From Caulobacter soli (GTDB lineage Bacteria > Pseudomonadota > Alphaproteobacteria > Caulobacterales > Caulobacteraceae): a DNA stretch of 64,000 nucleotides. The notes below the pieces were generated by a model, which was given only the letters and a program-made list of their open reading frames with translations, made no database searches and was not told the DNA's origin. The translations under genes and the position numbers were made by a program. The stretch is taken from contig NZ_CP049199.1 in NCBI RefSeq assembly GCF_011045195.1, positions 1,984,001 through 2,048,000 of the forward strand, read 5' to 3'. Positions 46,301 to 52,094 of the stretch are shown here, one piece after another. The stretch's first letter is position 1; each line of letters starts with the position of its first letter.

Positions 46301-49300
46301 TGCAGTGGGACAATTCCACGGGCTACATCGTGCGTACCGGCACGGCCGGGATCAACATCGGCAGCGGTCGGGACATCGTCCTGCAATACAAGCCGTCGGT
46401 GATCTACACGGCGGGTGACTACGCCGCGCCGGTCGCCGACTTCGCCGCGCCCACGCGCCTGCCGTTGGACGCTTCGGCGGGCCTCTGGGGTCCGATGAGC
46501 GGCTACTACCTGCAAGGCGGCGGCGACATCCTGATGAAGGCCGGCGGCGACATCGTCGGCGCGGGCAGCGACCAACTGCCGAACGCCTGGCTCTGGCGCT
46601 ACGGCAACGTCAACACCGTCGGAGACTTCAAGACGCCCGACCTCATGGGCTTCAAGGACCTGGGGCGCGACTACGACCAGACCACCTGGTTCGTGCGCTT
46701 CGACCGCTATCAGGCCGGGATCGGCGCCTTGGGCGGCGGCAATGTCGACATCAGCGCGGCCGGCGACATCACCAACCTGACCGTCAACCTGCCCAATACC
46801 GGTCGGGTCAGCGGGGGTCACGATGGGCTGGCCAAGGTTCTGCACACCGACGGCGGCGGCAACCTCTCGATCTTCGCGGGCGGCAACATCGGCACCGGCA
46901 ACTTCTACGTCGCCGAGGGGCAGGCCCAGATCACGGCGGGCGGGGCGTTCACCACCACCCGGCAGATCGACGCGATCCGCAGCTCTGGGTACGGCGTGAA
47001 CCAGAGCCGTGGCTACGATCTCTACACGATGCTGTTCACCTCTTCGGGCGACTTCCACCTGCAGAGCGGCGGTGATCTGAACATCGACGCGGTCCTGGAC
47101 CCGCTGGCGCTCGCGCCGGTGATGAACAACCAACTGGGCGGCGGCGGCGTGTTCGGCGTCGGCGGCTATCAGCAGCACCAGGGCGACGACCGGGATCGCG
47201 AGCTCTACGGCGCGGCCTTCTTCAGCTACACGCCGGACGCCAAGATCGCGCTGTTCTCAGCGGGCGGCGACGTCAACCTGTGGAACAACTACGGCAACAT
47301 CGGCATCGTCGCCTGGAAGGGCGGCTTCATCCAGCCCCAGCACAACTTCGTCACGCCGTATGGCTACACGATCGGCGACGCCGGTCAGGTCCCCGCCGTC
47401 TGGCCGGGTACGCTCAGCGCGGTGGCGGCGGCCGGTGACGTGGTCGTCAAGGGCGGTCTCTACTTGGCGCCGTCCCCGACCGGCAATCTGGAGCTTCTGG
47501 CCCATAACGACGTGCGGCTGGGGCAGGGGACACGAGCCGACGACCCCTTCGCCGAGCTCAATCGCGACGCTCAGAACTTCTTCCCCGGCTACGAAGGGAT
47601 CTTCATGAGCCAGTCGCTGCTGGAGCTGATGCCCAGCGCGACGAACGTCCGCATGCTTTATGGCTCGGCCGCGCCGCAGGGGCTGCTGGAACAGGCCGGC
47701 TTCAAGCCGGGCGGCTCGGTCTCTCAGACTCAGCTGTTCACGCCGACCTACAGGCCCGACCTGCACGAGGGCGACACCAACCCGGCCAAGATCTACGCCG
47801 CGGTAGGCGACGTGGTGACCACCGCGCCGATCAACCTGCCCAAGGCGCTGTTGGTCCAGGCCGGCGACAATGTCTACTTCCCCAACTTCCAGCTGCAGCA
47901 CAACAACGCCACCGACTACAGCCTGGTGCGGGCCGGCAACGGCCTCTACTTCTCCAACGCTGGCCAGATCGCGATCACGGGTCCCGGCCGCCTGGAGGTC
48001 GAGACCGGTCACGACTTCTACATGCCCAGCAACGGCAAGGGGATCACCAGCGGCCGGGTTCTGGTCTATGCGGACGGCCTGGCCGGCAACCAGGCGCCGC
48101 CGCCGCCTTCACCGCTGGACCCGAACGCCACAGCCGCCGATATCGCCATCAGCACCGGCTTCAACCAGACGCCGTCCTACCAGGCGTTCGAGGACGCCTA
48201 CCTCAATCCCGAGAAGGCCGGCGGCATGGCCGACTTCCTGCTGGATGACGCGGGTGACGGCCGCAAGCTGTCTTACTACCTGTTCGACCGCGTTTATAAC
48301 CGGGGCGGCGATCCGAAGAGCCAGCCGATGACGCCGGAACTGCGGGCCGGTTTCGTCAACTATGTGCGCGGCCTGCAGGGGCTGAAGCCCCTGGACACCC
48401 AGATCGAGCAGACGGCCTATGTGGCGACCGCGTGGAGTTTCTGGGCGGACTTGCCGCTGGACCAGAAGACGCCATTCGACGCCTTCCTGCCGCGCGGACC
48501 TGGCGTGAAGGCTCTGCGCGCCGAGAACTACCTGCCCGAAACGCACGAAGGCCTCGTCAACTACGTGCGCCAGTTGCAAGGGCTGGATCCGCTGGACAGC
48601 CAGGCCGAGCAACTGGCCTATCTCGACACGGCCTGGTCCTATTGGTCGACGCTGTCGAACGATCGCAAGACGCCGTTCTACCGGGATGTGCTGTTCCTGG
48701 AACTGCGCACCACCGGACGCGAGGCCAACGCCCCCGACAATCCGCGCAGCGGCTCCAGCTTCCGGGGCTACGACGCCATCAAGGCCCTGTTCCCGGGTGC
48801 CGAGAAGCCGGACGGGACGGCGCTGGGCGCGGGTGAATCGCGCTGGGCGGGCGACTTCGAGACCTATGCCAGCCGAGTGATCTCGTCGGGCGGCGGCAAG
48901 ATCGAGTTCGTCTCTCCGGGCGGCGGCTTCAAGCTGGCCAACTCGGCGGCCAAGCCAGGCGACACCGGTCAGCCGGCCTTTGAAGGCGACCGTGGCAATG
49001 CGCTGCGGGCCGGCGTGGTCACCACCGACGGCGGCGGGATCAACATCTTCGCCCGCCAGAGCGTGACACTGAACCAGTCGCGCGTGATGACCACCAAGGG
49101 CGGCAATATCCTGATCTGGTCGTCCTACGGAGACATCGCGGCGGGCAAGGGCGCCAAGACCTCGGTCACCGCGCCGTTCTACGACTACAATATCGACGGT
49201 TGGGAGCGCATGAACCGGGTCCAGGCCGGTCTGCCCACCGGCGCCGGCATCCAGACGGTCGCCAGCGTCGCCGGCTCGCCGGTGGCGGACGTCGACCTGA

Positions 49301-49956
49301 TCGCGCCCAACGGGGTCGTCGACGCCGGCGACGCGGGCATCACGGTCAGCGGCAACTTCAACGTCTTCGCCATCGAGATCCTGGGCGCCGACAATATCGA
49401 CGTCTCGGGCATCGCCACGGGTCTGCCGACGCCGCCGGCCGCCGCGCCGATCTCGCTGGACAACCTGTCGTCCAAGTCCAACGACGTGGAGAAGGCCATC
49501 GAGATGGCGGTGAACGGCATCCGCCAGAACGCCGCCATCGTGTCGCCCTCGATCATCGAAGTGCAGGTGACGGGCTTCGGCGACTGCCAGAGCCAGGACG
49601 CGGCGTGCGCGCCCCCGGCCAAGCCTGAGCAGATCTCGCAAGAGACGGTGACCGGTCGCTTTGTCACGCCGATGCGCGTGGCCTTCGACGACCGGCCGGC
49701 TCCGCCCAAGCCGCAAGACTTCGACATCGCGCCTCAGCCTCTGGCCGATGCGGTGCGAGCGGTGGGCCGGGCGTCGGGCGTCAACATTCTCTACGACGCC
49801 GACACCTTTGCTCAACGGCGCTCCTCGCCCGTGCGCGGTCGAATGACGCCGGAGCAGGCGCTGGAGCAATTGCTCATGGACCAGCATGTCACCGCGATGC
49901 GGGTCGGGGCGGGCACTATCGTGCTGCGCCGCGCCCGCCCCGGCATGACCGGCTGA
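37372..49956 (+). CDS. Filamentous haemagglutinin-type TpsA exoprotein with C-terminal STN domain
   Basis: A 4194-residue secreted adhesin-like protein, exported by TpsB. A signal peptide ends near AGAQS (residue 40). The N-terminal TPS/haemagglutination region is present as two tandem units (about 92-165 and 186-260; WIAVNR and WIALNR), with NDNGVLIGP in place of the usual NPNG motif. A very long beta-helical stalk follows, full of G-x-I/V and 'DVSG' turns. Near residues 3660-3770 are two copies of a helical repeat. The last 78 residues (4117-4194) are an STN domain, FDIAPQPLADAVRAVG to TIVLRRA. ATG 37372 follows CTGGAG. The STN end is the natural partner for the FecR of this locus. Confidence 0.93.
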   Translation: MTRSLLVASRRLRGASHWLAGASLVAMAVATGVTPAGAQSTPFGSMVGMQAGKVILPGGAVSQWSGANRPTIGTAADGRPLMTIEQTQQKALLDWEQFKLQTNEVLEFQQQSADWIAVNRVHGAAAAEVNGEIRAKGRVFIFNDNGVLIGPNAKINTRQLVTGQGVSDVLLDGATTTIVQSRERATLNWTDMSMAAGQVLKFQQEKKDWIALNRSMTPGVTTLAGSIEAPGNIYLVAPQGLAINGSVKAQQVIASSLNIGDDQFAVGLNSYARDYNNRLDPTFSNTWIYNWGYSTESYKNLAKDLPVVVDPNDPLRYNVTVGRSGSIETGQFGKVMLFGPRVTNQGRIKVVDEGQVVLAAGENIYLNTAPGGQANVSVGAYNPLAFLRANIAYSGPSNVVSDVGWQNFYLKLTGVQYAIGDVVPYAVISSLTSGGKIESFLNNLQYERARDVGYVASNEGVITSLRGGEVDFRGLNLNQMGSIEMTSTALFRGKINFATIVRDYREYPNGDMDGPDVPGHGVVTFGKGSLTQITPDLDSTDSIPVGSGSQSVGSLKINAAQVHLQEDSLIYMPSGKVNILLDAAGNLYDNNRGQGANQDNEDGTRFMMDRGATIDLSGWRNTVLAMGSNRVTGKLFAAQLSDSPLQRDGALYRQEISVDRRYGTNLAAWSSFDNLSQGTLAQFLTDGGSFTLDVDDDFIMKPGSVIDVSGGLTTYEAGYVYTTLLRRLDGSIIDIREADPDELYMGLANQWTQYDTKWGKSQTFYIPLISSLQGKYETSYVQGGAGGKIEILAPDAVLQGTVKGAVTAGRYQRANLPKGGSFILNKAGIDEGEYVSNNVLISAIETMLPDSFGLFDKLSDVYGDQFGEEFDRDEDKPNRGVRTFDNTTLTSDDFFNRSTMGSYSLSQANRVDGLHNPFPALDGTAVVVESGVNLNLANGASFALNAEERMQFFGSIRTEGGAVSLSGMSLEFAKDTRLDTRGSWYSDYEVLEPVSSDTLPRINGGAITLWAGGNSLLAPVDDVRMILPDTMVIDSSAGAWVNRQGKLTLGKGGNLSVTAGLLDAQDLDLSGLDHARAYGLGGNGGFSLALETPIYIGDALPAPETPVDPADPEPNIRLLSSAFFSHSGFSSITLQAPSITVGENVRVDATTASLRLKEGTLLDPAPPAFWAPSGTDVYDIAEPVYMAPELRSSALRRGMDITFNGGTAVLEGASVSTEVGGKLTIGGSANIQGTLNAPAGQITLSGGDTSSVVLGKNARLLAQGVALITKRGLTKDGRATVSGEVLPGGQISINAGKVVFEAGAVLDVSGASAAFDFTTNALGTVVLQPQTVASDAGSISIAGDAMDINSATYRAFAGGPGARGGSFSVSWGGRYGPPGGPPPGRTAAQVVDDLEFYFQQGYVYDVNFNVLTTPYGVDLSTVLWEWLTGFPIPFPAGTTVSNRAELLKTFNDYTVAAYGPPPVFMIGDNLPPPITGAPPTMPTLDPSLEALFVAFGYVPPAPVAEPAASVRLSTARIADGGFSSFQVAASPGVVFVGDATLGGKKADGSFVFDSISIDTPRIMGQAGANVRLEAGVVRLSGGGASNGDFGDTSIYDIALANMDVRRLSADTRLSIAADTLLQIQGAEFYGFSDTLLASQGDIRLVGQASQPINGVYAAPASSVSSPGKISFKADQLYVATGHKVDVTSEDTIRILPQDAGTPLNGSPYEAAAQLTLTAPNIIQGGIVRSPLGTINLVAVDGPAGPGSVVLAAGSITSTSGDGHVIPYGFVSNGDTWIDPYTKLELTVLPAKSVNISGQSVDLQEGAVIDVSGGGDLYAREFVAGIGGTTDWLTGYRDADYKWVSSPDQIFAVLPSFEGDIAPYGLTGGGGLGVGDKIYLAGGSGLKAGYYTLLPAEFALLPGGFRVTANHGHTDLNVMMPGQHVDLADGSSIQSGYRYTEGTPYRDTVNHGFMVMNGDTLRMRSQYNEITANGFFTSEAFLKKALRTNRPIGDVPRIPLDGGSVVLKAARSLNLDATLKSAAAEGGRGGFADIDASRIVVVGANSDLTKYAGYLVLDSDRLNSFGAESLLLGGTRRQGEQSLELAISGQDVVIDNTGSVLKGPELLFAARDKVTVENGSVIETSGKISGSSGDLRILPAFDKVVDPGQPWDPNDDVTVNAALDQGAVLRLSSGEQVSVLRNTAAIDAMSALRADPVALAAANAKRVAMGLSPIVPAGNLVIADGAVLRSSRSIVLDATMDTQLSRQATLDAAQISAAASRISIGAAPIGTAGLVFAGGSAEALASATDLTLKSYSTIDIYGGATLKAADGLRLDSREIRLLNANGATATIAGQSVTLANTADASATAPTIGTGKLLIDATNIYLEGGDKRISGVDLVTLRAGQRVIGRETGTLFLPGDLVVEAANFTVESGGQTFLDAVGAVTIANNGRTDLPPMTTFGATLGFTGNTVTNTGRILLTGGTVNLRARGGDVVLADSSSIDVTSSVSQIFDTLVGVGAGTINLTSDHGDVRMATGAVVDVSGTTAGGDAGRLNIAAGQGQADMRGQMKGASHGGAQSGSFSMVASQIADFSAFNAALDSGGFMQSRRFEVSQGDLDVTGTIRVQNFSAIANQGSINVTGVVRTTGDSGGRIQISATDNVNLAAGSQLLAKANAADGSGGTVFLETTGRNGGQVSVAAGSLIDVSGTGEGGRLVRLRAPQLAGGDVAIAPVQGSILGARQVIAEGFKVYDNVSTIDQSVINTVSADANAFMANAAAIRARLGSGVTVQPGIELRSAGDMTLATDWDLHTLRFNGAAGVLTLRAAGDLLLNANLSDGFDRAGADATLVGGASWTLNLAAGANIISPDSLAVLPVGQLATGKGSVIVGGTPDTIEYYRVEITSGPRAGTTENRLYVRNGDGTVGPELSRDAATGQYVDPDSGALIAFDPTTNDYVDTQRYARVALPEYFAVNNGGGQGVPWDQYGNGEPSQITQYGQSRGVQWDNSTGYIVRTGTAGINIGSGRDIVLQYKPSVIYTAGDYAAPVADFAAPTRLPLDASAGLWGPMSGYYLQGGGDILMKAGGDIVGAGSDQLPNAWLWRYGNVNTVGDFKTPDLMGFKDLGRDYDQTTWFVRFDRYQAGIGALGGGNVDISAAGDITNLTVNLPNTGRVSGGHDGLAKVLHTDGGGNLSIFAGGNIGTGNFYVAEGQAQITAGGAFTTTRQIDAIRSSGYGVNQSRGYDLYTMLFTSSGDFHLQSGGDLNIDAVLDPLALAPVMNNQLGGGGVFGVGGYQQHQGDDRDRELYGAAFFSYTPDAKIALFSAGGDVNLWNNYGNIGIVAWKGGFIQPQHNFVTPYGYTIGDAGQVPAVWPGTLSAVAAAGDVVVKGGLYLAPSPTGNLELLAHNDVRLGQGTRADDPFAELNRDAQNFFPGYEGIFMSQSLLELMPSATNVRMLYGSAAPQGLLEQAGFKPGGSVSQTQLFTPTYRPDLHEGDTNPAKIYAAVGDVVTTAPINLPKALLVQAGDNVYFPNFQLQHNNATDYSLVRAGNGLYFSNAGQIAITGPGRLEVETGHDFYMPSNGKGITSGRVLVYADGLAGNQAPPPPSPLDPNATAADIAISTGFNQTPSYQAFEDAYLNPEKAGGMADFLLDDAGDGRKLSYYLFDRVYNRGGDPKSQPMTPELRAGFVNYVRGLQGLKPLDTQIEQTAYVATAWSFWADLPLDQKTPFDAFLPRGPGVKALRAENYLPETHEGLVNYVRQLQGLDPLDSQAEQLAYLDTAWSYWSTLSNDRKTPFYRDVLFLELRTTGREANAPDNPRSGSSFRGYDAIKALFPGAEKPDGTALGAGESRWAGDFETYASRVISSGGGKIEFVSPGGGFKLANSAAKPGDTGQPAFEGDRGNALRAGVVTTDGGGINIFARQSVTLNQSRVMTTKGGNILIWSSYGDIAAGKGAKTSVTAPFYDYNIDGWERMNRVQAGLPTGAGIQTVASVAGSPVADVDLIAPNGVVDAGDAGITVSGNFNVFAIEILGADNIDVSGIATGLPTPPAAAPISLDNLSSKSNDVEKAIEMAVNGIRQNAAIVSPSIIEVQVTGFGDCQSQDAACAPPAKPEQISQETVTGRFVTPMRVAFDDRPAPPKPQDFDIAPQPLADAVRAVGRASGVNILYDADTFAQRRSSPVRGRMTPEQALEQLLMDQHVTAMRVGAGTIVLRRARPGMTG
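37648..38140 (+). repeat. Tandem duplication of the TPS unit in tpsA
   Basis: Two units share the protein pattern W..(6-8)..VL-E/K-FQQ..DWIA-V/L-NR..G-x-I-x-A..(I/V): residues about 92-165 and 186-260. Repetition is visible at protein level; DNA has diverged. Confidence 0.6.
48352..48681 (+). repeat. Two helical repeats near the TpsA C-terminus
   Basis: Copies begin at 48352 and 48553 (201 bases apart). Shared protein pattern: VNYVR-x-LQGL-x-PLD-x-Q-x-EQ, then AY..TAWS-F/Y-W and KTPF. These are alpha-helical and stand out from the beta-helical stalk. Confidence 0.7.
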
Positions 49957-49964
49957 TGACCGAT

Positions 49965-49994
49965 CGCCCCGCCTTCCTTGGGGAGGGCGGGGCG
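49965..49994 (+). terminator. GC-rich hairpin after tpsA
   Basis: Perfect 9-base stem CGCCCCGCC/GGCGGGGCG starting 8 bases after the tpsA stop. No T-run follows. It may partly terminate or protect the tpsA message while letting some transcription reach the chaperone gene. Confidence 0.5.
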
Positions 49995-50059
49995 CGCCTC
50001 CTGAACTCAACCTCACGTCGGGCGTCCGCGCCTGGCCGATCATCATCAAGGACGATCCC

Positions 50060-50677
50060 ATGAACACCCCCCTCGCCGTGGTCCTGGCCACGGCCGTGAT
50101 TTCCGCTGTCGCCGCGCCGAGCCACGCTCAAGGCCAAGCGACGTCTTCCCCGACCCTGAACGAAGGACCGGTGGTGGCCGGTGTCTGCCTGATCTCGCGG
50201 GAGGCGATCTTCGCCAACGCCAAGGTGGGGCAGGCGGCCTCCGCTCGGCTCAAGCAATTGGCCGACGCGGCCGAGGCCGAGGTCGAAAGCGACCGCAAGC
50301 CGTTGGACGCCGAGATCAAGGCGTTCCAGGCCGAGGCCCCCAAGTTGCCGGACGCGCAACGCCGGGCGCGCGAACAAGCCCTGGGCGCGAAACTTCAGCC
50401 CGTGCAGGCCAAGGCGGCTTTGCGTGGCCGTGAGATCGAGGCCACGCGGACCAAGGCCATGGGGCGCATCGCCGACGCCGCCCAGCCCGTGATCGCCCAG
50501 GTCTTCAAGCAGCGCGCCTGCGGCCTGCTGCTGGACCGCAATTCGGTGCTGGCCGGCAACATGACCAACGATCTGACCCCGGCCGTCGTGCAGGGGCTGG
50601 ACGCCAAGATTTCGACCATCGCGTTCGAGCGTGAAGTCCTGCCGCCTCAGGCGGCCGGCGCCGTCCCGACGCGCTAG
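50060..50677 (+). CDS. Skp/OmpH-family periplasmic chaperone
   Basis: A 205-residue exported protein: signal peptide ending near SHAQG, a short beta segment (VVAGVCLISREAIFANAKVGQAASARL in family layout), long helices rich in charged residues (the Skp tentacles), and a C-terminal strand (QRACGLLLDRNSVLAGN). Skp proteins keep outer-membrane and autotransporter-like substrates unfolded in the periplasm. It has two Cys that could form a disulfide. Lying directly after tpsA, it is probably a dedicated chaperone for the 4194-residue TpsA. ATG 50060. Confidence 0.85.
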   Translation: MNTPLAVVLATAVISAVAAPSHAQGQATSSPTLNEGPVVAGVCLISREAIFANAKVGQAASARLKQLADAAEAEVESDRKPLDAEIKAFQAEAPKLPDAQRRAREQALGAKLQPVQAKAALRGREIEATRTKAMGRIADAAQPVIAQVFKQRACGLLLDRNSVLAGNMTNDLTPAVVQGLDAKISTIAFEREVLPPQAAGAVPTR

Positions 50678-50720
50678 ACGCGACCTCGCCGCTCATTTCC
50701 TGTTTCGGAGTTTCCCTGCC

Positions 50721-51479
50721 ATGGCGTCCAAACCGCGCGCCGCGTCGACACCCCCGTTGCCGCTGTTCTATCGTGATCCGCTTCCGCTCTCCGCCTCGGT
50801 CCACGCCGCTTGGCGTCTGAAGGAGGGCGATGCGGCCTTCGCTCAGGACGCGGCCTATGCGCCGTTGGTTCTTGGCGAGTTGGCCGCCGCCTCGGCCAGC
50901 TATCCCGTGGTCTTCGCGGGCGAGCAGGCCGCGCCGGTCGCTATCCTGGGACTGGAGCAGCGCAACCTGTTCGTCGCCGACGGCCAGTGGGCCCCGTTCG
51001 TCCACGTGCCCGCCTATGTGCGACGCTATCCCTTTGGCTTCATCGCCACCCGCGATCCTGACGACTTCGTGCTGGCGATCGACGCGGGATCGGATCGTGT
51101 CGTTCAGGCGGGTGAGGAGGGCGAACCCCTGTTCGAGGACGGCAAGCCCAGCGCGCTGACGCTCCGAGCCCTGGCCTTCTGCGACGCCTTCAAGAGCGAG
51201 GCCGCCGCCACCGCCGCCTTCAGCCAAGCCTTGCTGGACAAGGGGCTGCTGATCGAACGTCGCGCCGACGCCACCTTGCCGGACGGCCGCAAACTGGGCC
51301 TTGAGGGCTTTCAGATCGTGGACTACGAGGCGTTTCAAGCCTTGGACTCCGACACGCTCGTCGACTGGCACGCCAAGGGCTGGCTGGCCTTGATCAACTT
51401 TCACCTGGCCTCGCTCGACCGTTTCCGCGTGCTGCTGGACCGTGAAGGCGCCGCCGCGGTCGAAGGTGGCGCGACCTAG
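50721..51479 (+). CDS. SapC-family protein
   Basis: A 252-residue protein without a signal peptide. It matches the SapC family, visible in PLFYRDPLPLSASVHAAWRL, YPVVFAGEQAAPVAILGLEQRNLFV and PFVHVPAYVRRYPFGF. The family is named after a Campylobacter S-layer gene; its function is unclear, and in Caulobacterales it often accompanies TonB receptors. ATG 50721 chosen because homology begins just after it; the frame is open about 30 codons upstream into the skp gene. It starts 43 bases after skp, so it is probably the last gene of the secretion operon. Confidence 0.85.
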   Translation: MASKPRAASTPPLPLFYRDPLPLSASVHAAWRLKEGDAAFAQDAAYAPLVLGELAAASASYPVVFAGEQAAPVAILGLEQRNLFVADGQWAPFVHVPAYVRRYPFGFIATRDPDDFVLAIDAGSDRVVQAGEEGEPLFEDGKPSALTLRALAFCDAFKSEAAATAAFSQALLDKGLLIERRADATLPDGRKLGLEGFQIVDYEAFQALDSDTLVDWHAKGWLALINFHLASLDRFRVLLDREGAAAVEGGAT

Positions 51480-51564
51480 GGCCTCGCGGTCAGCCTGATA
51501 GGACACGACGGCTGGACGGGCGGAAGGGGTCACGATGACCCTCATCCCCCGCCCAGCGCGGAGA

Positions 51565-51996
51565 TCAGGCTTCGCCTTCGCCAGTGTCGTCGGTCATGGT
51601 CCGCACGAGATCCAGGACCTGCCGGCGCACACGTCCACGGCCGATGCGCGGGAAAAGCTGGGCCAGTTCCAGGCCCTCGGACGTGGCCAGGAACGTCTGG
51701 ATTCCTTGTTCGGCCTTCGAGGCGGCGGAGTCGGGCGCTTCACTATCCGTCGGGTCGGCCAGGCCATCGAAGAAGAACGAGATGGGGACCTGCAGGGTCT
51801 TGGCGATCTGGTAGAGCTTGGAGGCGCTCACGCGGTTGGAGCCGCGCTCGTACTTTTGCACCTGCTGAAAGGTCAGCCCCAGGGACGCGGCCAGCTGGTC
51901 CTGGCTGACGCCGAGAATCTTGCGGCGCATGCGCACGCGGCCGCCCACATGCAGGTCGACGGGATTGGGGCGACGGCCCTCGGTTTGATCGTTCAT
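51565..51996 (-). CDS. XRE-family transcriptional regulator
   Basis: A 143-residue protein with a Cro/C1-type helix-turn-helix (about 18-72: GGRVRMRRKILGVSQDQLAA, LTFQQVQKYERGSNRVSASK) and a short acidic C-terminal tail. This form is common in alphaproteobacteria, in several copies per genome; its target cannot be told. It converges with the SapC gene and lies 98 bases downstream of acvB on the same strand. Start ATG 51996 follows GAGG at good spacing. Confidence 0.88.
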   Translation of the reverse strand: MNDQTEGRRPNPVDLHVGGRVRMRRKILGVSQDQLAASLGLTFQQVQKYERGSNRVSASKLYQIAKTLQVPISFFFDGLADPTDSEAPDSAASKAEQGIQTFLATSEGLELAQLFPRIGRGRVRRQVLDLVRTMTDDTGEGEA

Positions 51997-52094
51997 AGGT
52001 TTGCCTCCTCGGTTGATGAAAATGGTGCGGCCATGGTCGCCGCGGTCGCTCTCGAACGGGGTCGGGGCTGGGCCGCCAACCTCGTCGAAGGGGG

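Noticed and set aside
40585..47178. Two open frames of about 1000 codons on the minus strand opposite tpsA
   Set aside because: Composition is rich in Arg, Gly, His and Gln with no domain pattern, and tpsA is clearly coding on the other strand.
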